From Magnetospirillum gryphiswaldense MSR-1 v2 (GTDB taxonomy: Bacteria; Pseudomonadota; Alphaproteobacteria; Rhodospirillales; Magnetospirillaceae): DNA of 64,000 bases. Both the position numbers and the translations under genes were made by a program. The notes below the pieces were generated by a model. It did not search any database. It was not told where the DNA came from and was given only the letters and a program-made list of their open reading frames with translations. The stretch spans positions 682,001 through 746,000 of the forward strand of contig NC_023065.1 of NCBI RefSeq assembly GCF_000513295.1, written 5' to 3'. Below, one piece after another: positions 60,898 to 64,000 of this stretch; the stretch's first letter is position 1; each line of letters opens with the position of its first letter.

Positions 60898-62303
60898 TTC
60901 AGGATGTCCTTAAGGATGAAATCGATTGCCCGGTCCAGATTAATGTTGGGGATGCCGCCGAAGGCTCCTGCATCAAGTCTAGGTGGACTAAAAATTGGAT
61001 AACGGATGGCAGTGCGCGACCAATAATCGGGACGCGGACGATCGCTGGGAATGACGCCAGGATAGATTTTCAGGCCCTTGTCGCTGTCGATGGGTTTTCC
61101 AACCACGACATCAACCTCACCAACATCCACCAACACCTTGTCATCCTTGGTGCACAATACGGATGCCAAGGCCATCGATTGCACGCGAGAACCGTCAGTG
61201 AGATCGCGTGAGATGCGGTCACCGATAATATTCTCAAGCAATCGTTCAAGAGCATGGCGCTGACTTTGCGGCACATGATCCGCTTTCGTGACAGCGAAGA
61301 GCACCCGATCGAACTTGCGGTGCTGCATGCGAAGCAACTTCCACCACCGAGATCTTCCCAACCCCAGCGCATCAAGGGCCGTACCAATGGCCTCGCAGGC
61401 ATCGTCAAAAACAACCTGGCCACCGTTGAGGGCGGTCAGCAAATCGACGAGAACGACCTGCTGATTGCATCGGTCGAAGGTTTCACGAAGGAAGCCGGTA
61501 ACAATCTTGTCGCAGTAAGCCTTGTAGCGCTGCGCGAGGGTGGCCCATAACGTGTCCTTACCGGATTTGTCAGCCTCAGGCGGGGGCTCCATTGGAAAGA
61601 ACCACAGGAGAGGCTTGTCGCCTCCGCCGTCGGGCATGATGAACCGCCCCGGCTGCAGAAATGACAAGCCGAGCTCATCGCGCATCTTGAACAATGCGTC
61701 CTTGTAAAGCTCATGGCCTCGCCGGGAGATCAGGTCAATGTCGGCTCGACTGTTGCCGTTGGCGGTTGACAGGAAGCCCAGGAAATCGGTGGCGACGATT
61801 GAAATTGCCCCGGTCCGCAACCGCGATAGCGTTTGGCGCGACCATTCCTCGAAACTCAGGTGGAGCAGTTGGACGTCATTCAGCCATTCCCCTGGGTAAT
61901 CGATGATGCCTAGCGTCAGGATGCCGTCCTTGCCCAATGGGTTTGTAATGCTTCTCGCGCGCTTGTAGCGAATTTTCAGCTCGGTACGTGAGATCGAGTC
62001 TGTGGATTTCGGCCAGCGCGGCGGATCAGCCTGCAAATCCCGGAAGTATTTTTCAGTTTGAAATGGGGGCAAATCAGCGATACCCGCCGGTTCCTCTTTG
62101 ACCCCGATGATCTCCGGGCGAAACCCTGGCAGCACATCTGGGTTTCGGCTTCTGGCCAACAGGTTACGGATCAAAGATGCGACAAAGACCGTTTTTCCCG
62201 CGCGCCGCAACCCGGTAACCGCGATATCAGCACGGCGGCCCATGGCATGCTCCACGCTATCCACGATGCTCGTGATAGCATTCTTGCCATAGTTCTTATT
62301 CAT
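60894..62303 (-). CDS. YcjX-like GTP-binding protein (DUF463)
   Basis: 469 residues. P-loop GLRRAGKT (31-38), IIDYPGEWLNDVQLL switch-like motif, and LLDLLTAL-like VVLVDLLTALNGGQ. Full length for YcjX. E. coli YcjX and YcjF are stress-related genes of the phage-shock neighbourhood. Here they lie between an IS630 element and phage-like genes; whether they are host genes or cargo cannot be told. Confidence 0.9.
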   Translation of the reverse strand: MNKNYGKNAITSIVDSVEHAMGRRADIAVTGLRRAGKTVFVASLIRNLLARSRNPDVLPGFRPEIIGVKEEPAGIADLPPFQTEKYFRDLQADPPRWPKSTDSISRTELKIRYKRARSITNPLGKDGILTLGIIDYPGEWLNDVQLLHLSFEEWSRQTLSRLRTGAISIVATDFLGFLSTANGNSRADIDLISRRGHELYKDALFKMRDELGLSFLQPGRFIMPDGGGDKPLLWFFPMEPPPEADKSGKDTLWATLAQRYKAYCDKIVTGFLRETFDRCNQQVVLVDLLTALNGGQVVFDDACEAIGTALDALGLGRSRWWKLLRMQHRKFDRVLFAVTKADHVPQSQRHALERLLENIIGDRISRDLTDGSRVQSMALASVLCTKDDKVLVDVGEVDVVVGKPIDSDKGLKIYPGVIPSDRPRPDYWSRTAIRYPIFSPPRLDAGAFGGIPNINLDRAIDFILKDILK

Positions 62304-62496
62304 CCAATTTCCCCAAAGTGTCGTTTGCCCTGAGGTCTCGTCTCATGATCGGCTTCGACGAAGATATCGACGGTTTCCTCGCTGGAATGGATCTCGACAC
62401 GAACGGGGGCATCCCCAAAATCCACCTCGTGGCGGCATCTGTTACTTCCCCGGATGATTGCGCTTGGCACCATGACCCTCCTGAAATTTGGCTGGC

Positions 62497-63189
62497 TTAA
62501 AACTGCTTCGCCGCCCAGATGACGCGCCCAATGATGTTGACCTCGTCGGCGGTACGCTCGTAGGTCTGGTACTCCGGGTTGATTGACCGGATGACAACGG
62601 TCGGCGGATCTGAGTGGGGGATGTGCTCGATCCGTTTGGTCACCAACCCCATGCCGTCCCAGATGACAAAGATACCCGGCGGAACCGGCACCTTCTGACT
62701 AGTGTCAATGAGGATGCGATCCCCACTGGACAGGAGCGGTTCCATGGAATCGCCGGTGATGGTGATCATGCGAAGGTCACTTGGCTGAGCGCGAAATTCA
62801 TAGCGGACCACCGCATCGGGAAATAACCAGGTCGCCTTGGTTTCTTCCAAGCCGTCATGCACGGCGCCGTACCCTGCTGAAGCACGAACATCAATCTCGG
62901 AAACCGGCAGGAACCCATCCGGGAGAGCCAGACCCACATCGTCCCGCTGGTTCGGTGATCGTGGCTTGCGCGTCGGGATCTGCGAGTGACGTAGTTCGTC
63001 CTCTTCGACGGCCAAATGTTCCGCCAGCGCTTGGCGGACGTCTTCGGCCAGGATCTTCGGCGTTCCCCGAAACACGAACTGGTGCAGATAGGCGGCATTG
63101 CGCCCGATTGCCAGCGAGAGATTTTTCAGATCGGTCTTCTGCTCTTGCACGAGCTGGAGCAGGCGGAGGCGGACAGGGTCGAGGTCCAT
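62497..63189 (-). CDS. S24 phage repressor (XRE-like N-domain, LexA-like protease)
   Basis: 230 residues. N-domain (residues 1-66, LSLAIGRNAAYLHQFVFRG) is HTH-like. C-domain has the S24 dyad S148 (TGDSMEP) and K185 (GLVTKRIEH); the cleavage region near RASAGYGA (102-109) is Ala-Gly-like. Likely represses divergent genes from 63279 and is inactivated by RecA-dependent self-cleavage, as in lambda CI/LexA (inference). Confidence 0.88.
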   Translation of the reverse strand: MDLDPVRLRLLQLVQEQKTDLKNLSLAIGRNAAYLHQFVFRGTPKILAEDVRQALAEHLAVEEDELRHSQIPTRKPRSPNQRDDVGLALPDGFLPVSEIDVRASAGYGAVHDGLEETKATWLFPDAVVRYEFRAQPSDLRMITITGDSMEPLLSSGDRILIDTSQKVPVPPGIFVIWDGMGLVTKRIEHIPHSDPPTVVIRSINPEYQTYERTADEVNIIGRVIWAAKQF

Positions 63190-63215
63190 GCTGGTATCCC
63201 ATTGATTCGGCTATG

Positions 63216-63276
63216 TAGGAAATTAACAATCTTTTCCGTTTGACGCAAGAGGCGCATGCGGATTTTATATTTCCTA
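63216..63276. promoter_or_regulatory. Inverted operator arms in the divergent control region
   Basis: TAGGAAAT (63216-63223) and its inverse ATTTCCTA (63269-63276) flank a TTGACG (63240-63245)/TTTTAT (63263-63268, 17-base spacer) promoter candidate for the rightward genes. Suits repressor binding on both sides of the promoter. Confidence 0.45.
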
Positions 63277-63278
63277 TC

Positions 63279-63509
63279 ATGAGCACATTAAGCGAACAGT
63301 TCCGCGCCACCGTCGAGGCTTTCCTCGCCAATAGCGGCTTCAAGCCCACCGAGTTTGGGCGTCAAGCCGTTGGCGATCCATCGTTTGTGCTCGGCTTACG
63401 ACGCGGCCGTTCACCGACATTGGCGACCGCCGACAAGGTGATGACCTTCATTCGGACGATCGAAACGACCGTCCCGCGAACGGCAAGGAATAGGAAGAAT
63501 GACGACTGA
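63279..63509 (+). CDS. Small phage-control protein
   Basis: 76 residues, MSTLSEQFRATVEAFLANSG, then PTEFGRQAVGDPSFVLGLRRGRSPTLATADKVM (in parts): HTH-like pattern also found in small Cro-type or plasmid proteins. First gene opposite the S24 repressor; a Cro-like role is possible. Overlaps the next gene by 11 bases. Confidence 0.6.
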   Translation: MSTLSEQFRATVEAFLANSGFKPTEFGRQAVGDPSFVLGLRRGRSPTLATADKVMTFIRTIETTVPRTARNRKNDD

Positions 63510-63714
63510 TCGTCCTATCTCTCACATCAATCAGGTCCAGCTCTCCCGCCGGTGGGGCTTGAGCCCCCGCACGCTGGAGAAGTGGCGCTGGCGCGGCAAA
63601 GGCCCTCGCTTTCTGAAGCTGGAAGGCAAGGTGGTCTATCGCTTGGACGATGTGGTCGCCTACGAGGCCGATCATATGCGCGAGCGGACCGGTGAAACGC
63701 GGGTCGCATCATGA
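63499..63714 (+). CDS. AlpA/MerR-like HTH protein
   Basis: 71 residues. VQLSRRWGLSPRTLEKWRWRGKGPRFLKLE (in parts) followed by GKVVYRLDDVVAYE is the excisionase/AlpA HTH_17 pattern. Likely regulator or directionality factor for the element. Stop overlaps the next start. Confidence 0.75.
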   Translation: MTTDRPISHINQVQLSRRWGLSPRTLEKWRWRGKGPRFLKLEGKVVYRLDDVVAYEADHMRERTGETRVAS

Positions 63715-64000
63715 TGCCCCTTACTCTGCCGATATTGAGCGAACGCAGCTTTCTTGCCTGGATTGATCAAGCCCAGCCTGGAGACCGCATCTCGTATCAC
63801 GAGGGGCTCCTGGCCGTTGATCGGGCACCTGGTCCATCGGCTTTGCACGGATCCGCTCGTTCCGAACTCGACCGTATTGCCGACCATGCCATGGCGCAGG
63901 CCAAAGACGGTTGCCTGCTGCTCGTGCAGCGCCGCATCGCCGAAGACCGCATCGCCTACATCGCCATCAAGGCGAGCGGCGACAAGCCCCGGAGGAACTA
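63711..64000 (+). CDS. Hypothetical phage protein, 3' cut by window end
   Basis: 96 residues visible: MMPLTLPILSERSFLAWIDQAQPGDRI (in part), ELDRIADHAMAQAKDGCLLLVQRR. Small proteins of this pattern follow AlpA-like genes in alphaproteobacterial mobile elements. The frame is open to the last base and may end just after the window. Confidence 0.6.
   Translation, partial: MMPLTLPILSERSFLAWIDQAQPGDRISYHEGLLAVDRAPGPSALHGSARSELDRIADHAMAQAKDGCLLLVQRRIAEDRIAYIAIKASGDKPRRN

Noticed and set aside
62318-62500. 60-residue plus-strand gene
   Set aside because: No ribosome site, no recognised pattern, and it lies between two minus-strand genes; cannot be supported.
1-64000. tRNA or rRNA genes
   Set aside because: No cloverleaf with CCA-end context or rRNA motif was seen by eye; a tRNAscan run could find one that I missed.

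Overview
The window looks like accessory DNA from a high-GC alphaproteobacterium, probably a Rhodospirillales/Magnetospirillum-like organism. That placement is an inference from the gene families (serine recombinase-DUF2924 cassette, recombinase-ParB-ParB cassette, LEPR-type giant adhesin with a TolC/M50 export locus, NHLM-type exporter); no rRNA or core marker is present to prove it.

Layout. (1) 1-1300: 3' part of an IS91-family element. (2) 1304-9097: an NHLM-type peptide exporter operon on the minus strand (adaptor, C39 peptidase-ABC, second ABC, cyclic-nucleotide-binding-like protein) facing a plus-strand gene for a proline-repeat protein with a textbook double-glycine leader, its probable cargo. 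(3) 9190-17177: integration and recombination cluster: an IS5-like remnant, an intact IS1182 element with a 4-bp target duplication, the 66aa-DUF2924-serine recombinase-125aa cassette, a small HTH protein with a palindromic operator, and a second serine recombinase overlapping two ParB-like genes. (4) 17382-about 45525: a nearly complete lambda-type siphophage prophage. The late genes run leftward: TerS, TerL, gpW-like, portal, S49 protease with nested scaffold, gpD, gpE capsid, head-tail joining, DUF6441, tail terminator-like, tail tube, G/GT chaperones with a GGGAAAC -1 slip site, tape measure, tail proteins, DUF1833, NlpC/P60, tail-tip J, terminator, lysis-type genes. The early side has small phage genes, a ParB-methyltransferase and a Dcm methylase. 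Two type II toxin-antitoxin modules (RelB/YafQ and Phd/VapC) sit on the opposite strand inside the late operon. A radical SAM/SPASM enzyme lies in the tail module, one gene away from a tail-fibre-like protein whose only three cysteines form a terminal NCNCNC tail.

(5) About 45500-57619: a partly duplicated adhesin/export locus. A 5'-truncated adhesin copy fused to the prophage edge, a TolC-like lipoprotein, an IS1380 scrap, then a full LEPR/DUF4347/beta-propeller adhesin, a second TolC-like gene, two HlyD-type adaptors (one frameshifted), an M50 metalloprotease-adaptor fusion and a small periplasmic protein. No ABC ATPase is present in this locus. (6) 57895-59885: decayed HipA and PLD-nuclease fragments and an IS630 element. 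(7) 59941-62303: YcjX/YcjF pair. (8) 62497-64000: start of a second phage-like control region (S24 repressor, divergent small genes, AlpA-like HTH).

The most noteworthy candidate systems are the radical SAM + Cys-tailed tail fibre pair in the prophage, the NHLM exporter with a cysteine-free proline-repeat cargo, and the ATPase-less adhesin export locus.
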